NCBI GenBank assembly: GCA_020853255.1
Contig: JADYZI010000144.1
Location: 1-6,711 of the forward strand
Direction of reading: 5' to 3'
Origin: Acidobacteriota bacterium
GTDB lineage: Bacteria > Acidobacteriota > Blastocatellia > Pyrinomonadales > Pyrinomonadaceae
DNA: 6,711 bases
Both the position numbers and the translations under genes were made by a program. Position 1 is the first letter of the stretch. Each line of letters begins with the position of its first letter. This document shows positions 1-5,640 of this stretch, in pieces. The notes beneath the pieces are model-generated. The model did no database searches. It was not told where the DNA came from and saw nothing but the letters and a program-made list of their open reading frames with translations.

Positions 1-1867
1 AACCGTAGCCAAACGGATAAAGCGGAGTGTTGTCGATATCGAGATATTTCGACGTGTACTTATTGCTTGCCGCAAACGGCCGGCCCGTATTCTTGTGGTT
101 GTAATAGATCGGGATCTGCCCAACGGAGCGCGGGAATGTGACCGGCAGCTTTCCGCCCGGGTTCGCGTCGCCAAAAAGAGTATCAACGATCGCCGGGCCG
201 GCCATAGTACCCGGAAACCAGGCTTCAAGTATCGCGGGCGAATTCTCGGCCATCCAGTTAATCGTCAGCGGCCGGCCGTTTATCAGGACTACGGCGTACG
301 GCTTGCCTGTCGCGTGAACGGCCTTTACCAGTTCAAGCTGGCGGCCGGGCAGGTCAATGCTGCTTCGTGAAGAAGCCTCGCCGCTCATCGCCGATGATTC
401 GCCAACGACCAGCACCGTAAAGTCAGAATCCTTTGCCGTATCGACCGCCTTTGCAAATCCGGCGTCAGTCTCACACTTCGGGTCACAGCCGGCTTCGTAC
501 CGCAGTTTTATTCGCGGATATTTTTCGCGCAACGCCTCAACGACCGTTATTGGGTCGTCCGGTTTGCCGTCGCCGGCCCAGTTACTGTTCATCTCGGCCT
601 TGTTGTCGGCCAATGAGCCGATGACCGCTATCTCATCAATGTCCTTTTTGATCGGCAATGTCTGATCGTCGTTCTTTAGAAGAACGAACGAACGCTCTGC
701 CGCTGTTTTTGCAAGGTCGCGGTTAGCTTGCTTGAACACTTCATTCTTCTCGCGGGCCTCGTCGGCGAATGGATGATCGAACAGGCCGAGGCGGAATTTT
801 ACCCGCAGAACATTGCGGACGGCCTCATCCACCGTCGCCATTGAAATGCGCTTGTCTTTTAGAAGCTGTTCGCCATATTTGTTGTAGAACCGGCTGACCA
901 TCTCCATGTTGGTCCCGGCATTTAGCGCGTACATTGCGGCCGACGGTTCGTCCTTTGCCAAGCCGTGGAACATCAGCTCCATTACCGCCGTGTAATCGCT
1001 GACCACCAGGCCGTCAAAGCCCCATTCTTTGCGCAGCACTTCGCGCAGGACGAACGGATTCGCCGTCGCGGGCACGCCGTCAAGATCGTTGAACGACGTC
1101 ATGAATGAATCGACGCCCGCATCGAGCGCGGCCTTGAACGGCGGGAAATAGATCTCACGCAGTGCGCGTTCGGTAAGGTTGGTCGTATTGTAATCGCGGC
1201 CTGCCTCGGCGGCACCGTAACCGACCCAGTGTTTTGCGGTCGCCAGCACCTTATCGGGGCGGCTGTAATCTGTGCCCTGAAACCCGCGCACACGTGCCCA
1301 CGCGGCCTGCGAACCGAGAAATGTGTCCTCGCCGGCGCCTTCGATAATACGGCCCCATCGCGGATCGCGGGCGATATCGACCATCGGAGCAAATGTCCAG
1401 TGAACGCCCGCCGCGCGCGATTCGGCGGCGGCGGCGGCGGCGGTCCGCTCAAGCATAGACATGTCCCAGCTTGCCGTTTCGCCCAACGGTACCGGAAAGA
1501 TCGTCCGATAGCCGTGAATGACGTCAAAGCCGAGCAGGATCGGGATCTTCAGCCGCGATTCAAGCGCCGCCCGCTGCAGCTCGTTCGTCATCTTTGCTCC
1601 GCGGACGTTCAGCGTCGAACCAAGCAGGCCTTTGCGCGCCAACTCAAGTTGTTCGGGCCGATAGGTACCGTTCGCGTCGCCGTCCAATTGCTGCAATTGC
1701 CCAAGTTTTTCTGCAACCGTCATGCGGCCGACGAGTGCATTGATCTTTCGCTCGATCTCCGCATCCTTTCGTGCCGCGGCCGGAGCTTTCCGCTGGGCCG
1801 GCCCCGCAGCCGAAAAAAGAAGAAGAAGAAAAAACGCGAACGCGAATGGACGTAGGGTTCGTTTCAT
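1..1867 (-). CDS. Glycoside hydrolase family 3, BglX-like beta-glucosidase/exo-beta-glycosidase, C-terminus cut by window edge
   Basis: Reading the minus strand from 1867 gives 622 open codons to the left edge. Residues 1-25 are a signal peptide (basic MKRTLRP, then a Phe/Leu core ending near GPAQ), so the product is exported. The GH3 N-terminal barrel (about 40-345) shows DVIHGYRTIFP, FAPMVDIARDPRWGR, AKHWVGYGAAEAGRDYN and GFDGLVVSDY; D291 in SDY fits the catalytic nucleophile. The second domain (from about 395) shows SGEASSRSSIDLPGRQ, where E497 fits the acid/base, then NGRPL and NPGGKLPVTFPRSVGQIP. These blocks match E. coli BglX closely from memory. BglX-type enzymes run to roughly 750 residues, so the C-terminal fibronectin-III-like domain should lie beyond the edge. 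The family cleaves terminal beta-glucosides or beta-xylosides; the exact sugar is not decidable here. In-frame ATGs also sit at 1873 and 1882; I chose 1867 for its classical signal-peptide start and an AGG seven bases upstream. It is the last gene of the EEP-GH2-GH3 run. Confidence 0.93.
   Translation of the reverse strand, partial: MKRTLRPFAFAFFLLLLFSAAGPAQRKAPAAARKDAEIERKINALVGRMTVAEKLGQLQQLDGDANGTYRPEQLELARKGLLGSTLNVRGAKMTNELQRAALESRLKIPILLGFDVIHGYRTIFPVPLGETASWDMSMLERTAAAAAAESRAAGVHWTFAPMVDIARDPRWGRIIEGAGEDTFLGSQAAWARVRGFQGTDYSRPDKVLATAKHWVGYGAAEAGRDYNTTNLTERALREIYFPPFKAALDAGVDSFMTSFNDLDGVPATANPFVLREVLRKEWGFDGLVVSDYTAVMELMFHGLAKDEPSAAMYALNAGTNMEMVSRFYNKYGEQLLKDKRISMATVDEAVRNVLRVKFRLGLFDHPFADEAREKNEVFKQANRDLAKTAAERSFVLLKNDDQTLPIKKDIDEIAVIGSLADNKAEMNSNWAGDGKPDDPITVVEALREKYPRIKLRYEAGCDPKCETDAGFAKAVDTAKDSDFTVLVVGESSAMSGEASSRSSIDLPGRQLELVKAVHATGKPYAVVLINGRPLTINWMAENSPAILEAWFPGTMAGPAIVDTLFGDANPGGKLPVTFPRSVGQIPIYYNHKNTGRPFAASNKYTSKYLDIDNTPLYPFGYG
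1424..1441 (-). repeat. Six-unit GCC trinucleotide repeat encoding six alanines in GH3
   Basis: Six perfect GGC units on the plus strand, read as GCC Ala codons 143-148 of the GH3 gene. They lie in the helix just before the GVHWTFAPMVD strand of the barrel. Related BglX proteins have a mixed-sequence helix here. Slippage would change the number of alanines without breaking the reading frame. Confidence 0.9.
1813..1834 (-). repeat. Low-complexity A/GAA tract in the GH3 signal-peptide coding region
   Basis: On the plus strand this is A6, then four GAA units running into a second A6. On the coding strand it reads TTT TTT, four CTT codons and TTT, giving the Phe/Leu core of the signal peptide. 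Codon choice within a hydrophobic core explains it, although the two A6 runs are possible slippage sites. No frame break is present in this copy. Confidence 0.75.
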
Positions 1868-1884
1868 TATCATGCCTGACATAA

Positions 1885-1890
1885 TCCTTT
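1885..1890 (-). promoter_or_regulatory. Shine-Dalgarno-like AAAGGA for GH3
   Basis: AAAGGA on the minus strand directly follows the GH2 stop codon (TAG, 1893-1891). It lies 2 nt before the ATG at 1882 (too close), 11 nt before the ATG at 1873 (acceptable) and 17 nt before the ATG at 1867. It therefore argues against the longest start and leaves 1873 and 1867 as candidates. Its position next to the stop suggests that ribosomes finishing GH2 can restart on GH3. Confidence 0.5.
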
Positions 1891-4473
1891 CTATTTGATC
1901 CGCAGCAGCCGCAGGCCGCTCAATATCGGCTGTCCCTTGACCGGCTCAAACGCGATCTTTAGGCCGCTTTGATCGCGTGCGGAAATGCGAAACTTTCGCT
2001 TCAAAATCGTAAACGGGCCCGCTTCCTTTACCAGATCAAGCGAAGCGATGGCCTTATTTCCATTGATCAAAACATCGAATACCCGTTCACCGGTCTTGAT
2101 GTTTTTCAATTCGGCAAACCACAGTTCGAGATCGTATTCCCCGTCCGCGACATCAAAGCGATAGCCGAACATTCCTTCACGAGCAGTTTGGGCTAGAGCA
2201 TCGAGGTCAGTGCCGAGAATATTGCGAAGGTTCGATATTCCCTTGGATGCATCGCCGGTATAACCCCAGCCGCCGGATGTATATGGCTGATCGGCCTGCC
2301 ACATCGAACCGGTTTCGTGGATGTACTCGAAAGTTGCTCCGGCGTTTATCCCGATGTCGCTCATATCGGCCGGATCGATCCATTTGACCGTGGCCTCATC
2401 CGTGATCGCGGCACCGGCCTTTGTTCCGCGCGCTACAAGTGAATTCAAACCCGGGTGAAACGCTACATTCCACGTTGAACGATGCGAAGGCAGCGTATTC
2501 TTTTTTCCGGCTGAAACACCGTTCACAAAAAGCTCGGCCGCGGCAAGATTTGTATAGACATCAACCGTCTGCGTATTGCTTCCGCTCCTCACCGGCCAAT
2601 CGCGAACGGCAATGTGCAGCACCGGCGATGATACAAAGCTTGCTTTGTATAGCGACAGAACATCCTTCGGTTTGCGGTCGTATGTGAGCAGGCCTTTCTG
2701 GTTTATATGCGGAATAGTATCGCCGCGAAATTCGGAGCTGAAGTCGAACATATTCCAGACCGCACCGCCCGAGATGAACTTTCTCTCATTCATCTGCCGC
2801 AAATACGATTCGTGATAGATCCGCTGCCATTCGGTGGTCGAATCAAAGCGTACCGGCGCCGTCGAATGGACGCGTTGGTCGGCATTGGCGCCGTATTCGC
2901 TGATAAACTGCGGCCGGTTGGGGAAGCGGCGATGCTGGTCGTCCATGAACTTGCCGAGATCGTCGAACACGCCGTAGTACCAGCCAAAATACAGGTTCCA
3001 GCCGATTACGTCCGTAACCTCACCGATCCCGGACGCGTGATAACGATCGGTGCTGTCGCCGCGGTCAAAGGCGATCGCCGTCATGCGGCCGGGATCTTCT
3101 TCGTCAACTATCTTTTCAAGCCGCTTTGCCAATTCGACCGTCGCCTTTGTATATTCCTCCGTTTTTGGGGCCGCAAGGAATATCTCGTTCATATAGCCCC
3201 ACAAAATGACCGCCGGATGATTGCGGTGCTGGCGGATCATTTCGCGGAGCATTGTCTCCGAATTCCGGTTGAACGCCTCGGAGATATTAACGAGGTTTAC
3301 GATAGGGATCTCTTCCCACAACATCAGCCCAAGGCGGTCGGCCGTCGCCAGCACCGAAGGATCCTGCGGGTAATGTGCAAGACGGACAAAGTTAAATCCC
3401 GCGTCCTTTATTATCTCAAGATCGCGGATCTGGAGCTCGTCCGGGACCGCGTTGCCGAAGCCCGCACGGTCCTGATGCCGATTTGTCCCGCGAAGTTTCA
3501 GCGGTTTTCCGTTCAGGAAAAAGCCATCGACCGGATCGAACCGGTATGTGCGGAATCCGAGCGGTTCATTTAGTTCATCAAGCACTCGGCCGTTCTCGCG
3601 CAGAGTGCTTCGCACCGTGTAGAGATACGGGTCGTCAGGCGACCAAAGCCTTGGGCGTTGGACGCGGAGCGGAGGATGTTTGAAACCCGCTTCGCCGCGC
3701 GCGGGGACTTCCAACTCAGATCTTGTCGAAACAACCGCTGCTCCGCCTTTATCGATAATGGTCGTAACGATCTCGAATTTGCGGGTTCGGTCCGATGTGT
3801 TTGCGATCGAACCCGAGACTTCGGCCGTTCGTACCGCAATTGCCGCTCTAGTTCGCACAACCGGATCGGGCGTCCGCACGACGATACCCGGCCCGGCCAT
3901 GTCCGTTATTTTGAAATGCGCGTCATTTGCGGCAATTATCCAAACATCACGATATATCCCGCCGTGCATATTGAAGTCGGCATCAAGCGGCGGAATGTCC
4001 TTGTTGAGCGAGTTGTCCACCTTGACCGCGATCAGGTTCGGGCCGCTGAACCTTACAAGCTCGGTTATATCGAATACAAACGCCGTATAGCCGCCGATAT
4101 GGCCGCCGATGTGTTTTTCGTTGACGAATACTTCGGCTGTCTGATTTACACCTTCGAAGTATAGAAAAATTCGTTTCCCGCTGAGTGCGTGATCAAGATC
4201 GAGCTGTCTTCGATACCAACTGATACCGCGGCGATAACCCGGTTCGTCGTCAAGCGTGTCCGCGATGTTCCATGTGTGCGGCAGGTTTACCTTCTCCCAC
4301 CCGGCAGTATCGACAGAGTTCGCTTGTCCGTTCGGGACATCCGAACCAATAAATGTCCAGCCATCGTTTATCGTGAACCGCGCGCGAGCATCCGCCGCGC
4401 GGGCCTGCTCCGCCACCGCAAGAATACACGCAAGCAAGAGAGAAAAATACAAAGTTGATCGCACAAAGATCAT
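1891..4473 (-). CDS. Secreted glycoside hydrolase family 2 (beta-galactosidase-like) with C-terminal malectin/CBM57 domain
   Basis: The product is 860 residues. Residues 1-26 are a signal peptide (MIFVRST, a Leu/Ala core, cleavage near ARA). The GH2 jelly-roll sugar-binding domain spans about 33-185 (NLPHTWN, FLYFEGVNQTAEVFVN, GGIYRDVWI). An Ig-like domain spans about 190-305 and the TIM barrel about 312-610. NHPAVILWGYMNE places the acid/base at E430 and FISEYGAN the nucleophile at E526. WNMFDF and NQKGLLTYDRKPKD resemble the beta-galactosidase-annotated GH2 proteins that carry a DUF4982-like module, which here spans about 616-700. Residues about 707-860 are malectin-like (INAG, RVFDVLING, a closing SGLRLLRIK), the carbohydrate-binding type called CBM57. 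Both catalytic glutamates are present, so I expect an active retaining exo-glycosidase. The likely sugar is beta-galactose; beta-glucuronide is an alternative (N591-Q592-K593 is an NxK pattern). A TTG start at 4581 would overlap the EEP gene by 86 nt and precede the signal peptide, so I reject it. No good Shine-Dalgarno precedes the ATG; translational coupling to the upstream gene is likely. Confidence 0.94.
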   Translation of the reverse strand: MIFVRSTLYFSLLLACILAVAEQARAADARARFTINDGWTFIGSDVPNGQANSVDTAGWEKVNLPHTWNIADTLDDEPGYRRGISWYRRQLDLDHALSGKRIFLYFEGVNQTAEVFVNEKHIGGHIGGYTAFVFDITELVRFSGPNLIAVKVDNSLNKDIPPLDADFNMHGGIYRDVWIIAANDAHFKITDMAGPGIVVRTPDPVVRTRAAIAVRTAEVSGSIANTSDRTRKFEIVTTIIDKGGAAVVSTRSELEVPARGEAGFKHPPLRVQRPRLWSPDDPYLYTVRSTLRENGRVLDELNEPLGFRTYRFDPVDGFFLNGKPLKLRGTNRHQDRAGFGNAVPDELQIRDLEIIKDAGFNFVRLAHYPQDPSVLATADRLGLMLWEEIPIVNLVNISEAFNRNSETMLREMIRQHRNHPAVILWGYMNEIFLAAPKTEEYTKATVELAKRLEKIVDEEDPGRMTAIAFDRGDSTDRYHASGIGEVTDVIGWNLYFGWYYGVFDDLGKFMDDQHRRFPNRPQFISEYGANADQRVHSTAPVRFDSTTEWQRIYHESYLRQMNERKFISGGAVWNMFDFSSEFRGDTIPHINQKGLLTYDRKPKDVLSLYKASFVSSPVLHIAVRDWPVRSGSNTQTVDVYTNLAAAELFVNGVSAGKKNTLPSHRSTWNVAFHPGLNSLVARGTKAGAAITDEATVKWIDPADMSDIGINAGATFEYIHETGSMWQADQPYTSGGWGYTGDASKGISNLRNILGTDLDALAQTAREGMFGYRFDVADGEYDLELWFAELKNIKTGERVFDVLINGNKAIASLDLVKEAGPFTILKRKFRISARDQSGLKIAFEPVKGQPILSGLRLLRIK

Positions 4474-4499
4474 CAGGATGATGGAAACGAACGGATCAT
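4473..4499 (-). other. Eight-codon minicistron bridging the EEP stop and the GH2 start
   Basis: On the minus strand an ATG at 4499-4497 overlaps the EEP stop TGA (4498-4496) as ATGA. It reads eight codons (MIRSFPSS) and ends at TGA 4475-4473, whose final A is the first base of the GH2 ATG (TGATG). It is in a different frame from both neighbours. The layout would let a terminating ribosome restart twice without leaving the mRNA, which could make up for the missing Shine-Dalgarno of GH2. The overlaps are plain in the sequence. That it is translated is inference, and chance is possible in so short a stretch. Confidence 0.35.
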
Positions 4500-5356
4500 C
4501 GCAACCCGATCTCGGCAAGTACCGGCAGATGGTCCGAAGCCCATAAGCCGTTCCAGTTGTCCGACAGAACGCCGTGCTCAAAAACCGTGATGCCGGGCGT
4601 TACGAATATAAAATCGATCTTTCGTCCCGGCTGCATTTCCTTAAAAGCATTGAATGTTGAAGTACCGCCAAAATGTCCGTTACGGCTGATATAACGGGCA
4701 TCTTTCAGGCCACTGTCCGCCGCGGTAAGCGTTTTATAGGCTTCCGTATCTTCCGTTACATTCAGGTCGCCGGTCAGGACGGACTGCGTTCCTCCGGACG
4801 CGTTGTGAATGCGGCCGATTATCATTTTCGCGCTCTGATAGCGAGCTTTTGTGCCGACGTGGTCAAAATGCGTGTTGAAATGGAAGAATGTCTTGCCCGT
4901 TCGCCTGTCGCGAAATTTTGCGGATGTGACGATCCGCGGATACGCCGCGTCCCAGCCCTTGCTGCCTGGTTTATCCGGCGTTTCGGACAGCCAGAAGGTC
5001 TTGCATTCGATCAGCTTGAAGCGATCTTTGCGATAAAGGATGGCCGAGAATTCACCATCACGTTTTCCGTCCGTCCGGCCGACGCCGCACCACGCAAAGG
5101 CGGGCAGAAGTTTTTCAAGGTCCTCAAGCTGCCCGATCTGAGCCTCCTGCATGCCGACAAGGTCTGCCTTATGAAACCGGATCACATCAGCAACTTTCTG
5201 CTTCCTATTCGGCCACGCATTCACGCCGTCGCGAGGCTCGTTGTAGCGGATGTTGAATGTCATCACGCGGATGTGCCTGGAATCGTCAGATCCACGCTGG
5301 CCGAACGAAACCGTGGCCAGGGACACAAGAAATATTGCGATGAATTTAAAGCGCAT
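4496..5356 (-). CDS. Secreted endonuclease/exonuclease/phosphatase (EEP) family hydrolase
   Basis: The product is 286 residues. Residues 1-20 are a signal peptide (MRFKF, hydrophobic core, cleavage near SFGQ), so it works outside the cytoplasm. The rest is one complete EEP domain with its motifs in order: TFNIRY (N35), MQEAQ (E71, metal ligand), ILYRKDRF, NTHFDHVG (H163/H166), TGDLNVTED (D197, N199), RKIDFIFV (D248) and the closing SDHLPVLAEI (D275, H276). All key positions for metal-dependent cleavage of phosphodiesters or phosphate esters are present. The family covers DNases, sphingomyelinases, inositol-phosphate phosphatases and many uncharacterised secreted members found near glycan-degradation genes; this one most resembles the last group. 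Its substrate cannot be named. I chose the ATG at 5356 because the signal peptide begins there; the frame stays open upstream to a TTG at 5548, but that part runs through hairpins and looks non-coding. No clear Shine-Dalgarno is seen. GH2 follows after 22 nt, so the two are co-transcribed. Confidence 0.92.
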   Translation of the reverse strand: MRFKFIAIFLVSLATVSFGQRGSDDSRHIRVMTFNIRYNEPRDGVNAWPNRKQKVADVIRFHKADLVGMQEAQIGQLEDLEKLLPAFAWCGVGRTDGKRDGEFSAILYRKDRFKLIECKTFWLSETPDKPGSKGWDAAYPRIVTSAKFRDRRTGKTFFHFNTHFDHVGTKARYQSAKMIIGRIHNASGGTQSVLTGDLNVTEDTEAYKTLTAADSGLKDARYISRNGHFGGTSTFNAFKEMQPGRKIDFIFVTPGITVFEHGVLSDNWNGLWASDHLPVLAEIGLR

Positions 5357-5375
5357 CGGGTTTAGATAGTTTCCG

Positions 5376-5390
5376 GGCGGCAAGGCCGCC
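5376..5390. repeat. Hairpin GGCGGC-AAG-GCCGCC upstream of the EEP start
   Basis: A perfect 6-bp inverted repeat with a 3-nt loop, ending 19 nt before the EEP ATG at 5356. On the mRNA it would be a stable GC stem just upstream of the ribosome footprint. A 10-bp palindrome (CTTTCGAAAG, 5390-5399) abuts it. It could influence translation or be part of a dispersed repeat. Confidence 0.7.
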
Positions 5391-5402
5391 TTTCGAAAGT
5401 AG

Positions 5403-5421
5403 CCAGACGTGGAACGTCTGG
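5403..5421. repeat. Perfect 8-bp inverted repeat CCAGACGT-GGA-ACGTCTGG
   Basis: The strongest hairpin in the window: eight perfect pairs around a 3-nt loop, in the leader of the EEP gene. It has no following T-run on either strand, so it is not a typical intrinsic terminator. Its compact form fits a REP-like dispersed intergenic repeat or a leader-RNA element. One window cannot show whether other copies exist. Confidence 0.75.
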
Positions 5422-5440
5422 TGTCTTCGATATCGACCGC

Positions 5441-5457
5441 TCGCACTGGCGGTGCGA
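5441..5457. repeat. Hairpin TCGCAC-TGGCG-GTGCGA
   Basis: A perfect 6-bp stem with a 5-nt loop, 19 nt from the 8-bp hairpin at 5403-5421. A 10-bp palindrome (TCGATATCGA, 5427-5436) lies between them. It is part of the same cluster. Confidence 0.6.
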
Positions 5458-5493
5458 AACGTTCCAAAATTCGGATTTCCTTCGTCTTCTTCT

Positions 5494-5512
5494 GTGGCAA
5501 TTGTTTTACCAC
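5494..5512. promoter_or_regulatory. Imperfect 19-bp palindrome, possible operator
   Basis: The arms are GTGG-x-AA and TT-x-CCAC around a 5-nt centre, with six of seven arm positions pairing. The size and symmetry suit a dimeric repressor, and it sits 137 nt upstream of the EEP start, where operon control would be expected. Imperfect palindromes of this quality can occur by chance in 284 nt, so this is only a suggestion. Confidence 0.2.
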
Positions 5513-5590
5513 TGAATAGGAGGAAAAAAAATCGAATGAGATGAACAAGAGTCGAAGCCTACAACGCGTTTGTCATGTGTACTTTCCCGA

Positions 5591-5623
5591 CCCTCTTACT
5601 CATTTGAGGGCCGCTTTGCAGCC
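5591..5623 (-). terminator. Weak candidate terminator/3' hairpins after the sulfatase
   Basis: Read on the minus strand, GGCUGC-AAA-GCGGCC (5623-5609) forms a 6-bp stem that includes one U-G wobble; the same position is a mismatch on the plus strand, which favours a minus-strand RNA. It is followed by CCCUC and GAGGG arms (5610-5591) around a 10-nt loop. The two stems share bases, so only one can form fully. They begin 18 nt after the sulfatase stop. No U-run follows, so termination is uncertain. Confidence 0.25.
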
Positions 5624-5640
5624 GAACCGTGCTCGTCCGG

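Larger units (their letters stand above)
5357..5640. other. 284-nt intergenic region between the sulfatase and EEP genes
   Basis: This is the only non-coding stretch of note. The EEP-proximal part (about 5376-5465) is packed with short inverted repeats. The middle (about 5466-5560) is AT-richer, with A8 on the plus strand at 5524-5531 and an imperfect palindrome at 5494-5512. The sulfatase-proximal part (about 5591-5623) has two weak hairpins. I looked for a sigma70-type promoter facing the EEP gene and found no convincing -35/-10 pair. Any promoter for the EEP-GH2-GH3 operon should still lie here, unless the operon is read through from the sulfatase. Confidence 0.7.

Noticed and set aside
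1099..1527. 142-codon minus-strand frame with a proline run inside the GH3 region
   Set aside because: It is a frame-shifted reading of the GH3 gene; the proline run is the GCC repeat in another frame.
1229..1855. 208-codon plus-strand frame with a Gly run and a Lys-rich end
   Set aside because: The Gly run is the GGC repeat and the Lys run is the GAA tract of the GH3 signal peptide read backwards; GH3 is clearly the real gene.
2707..3573. 288-codon open frame on the plus strand, antisense to GH2
   Set aside because: It lies wholly inside the GH2 TIM barrel, which has clear catalytic motifs on the other strand. The translated product is rich in Arg/Val/Ala with no recognisable domain, as expected from an antisense shadow.
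4474..4581. N-terminal extension of GH2 to a TTG at 4581
   Set aside because: It would overlap the EEP coding end by 86 nt and place 36 mixed residues ahead of a good signal peptide.
4673..5365. 230-codon open frame on the plus strand, antisense to the EEP gene
   Set aside because: It covers the EEP gene, whose full motif set proves the minus-strand frame. No domain or signal is recognisable in the plus-strand product.
5357..5548. N-terminal extension of the EEP protein to a TTG at 5548
   Set aside because: The extra 64 residues would precede the signal peptide and are encoded by the hairpin cluster, so they are almost certainly untranslated.
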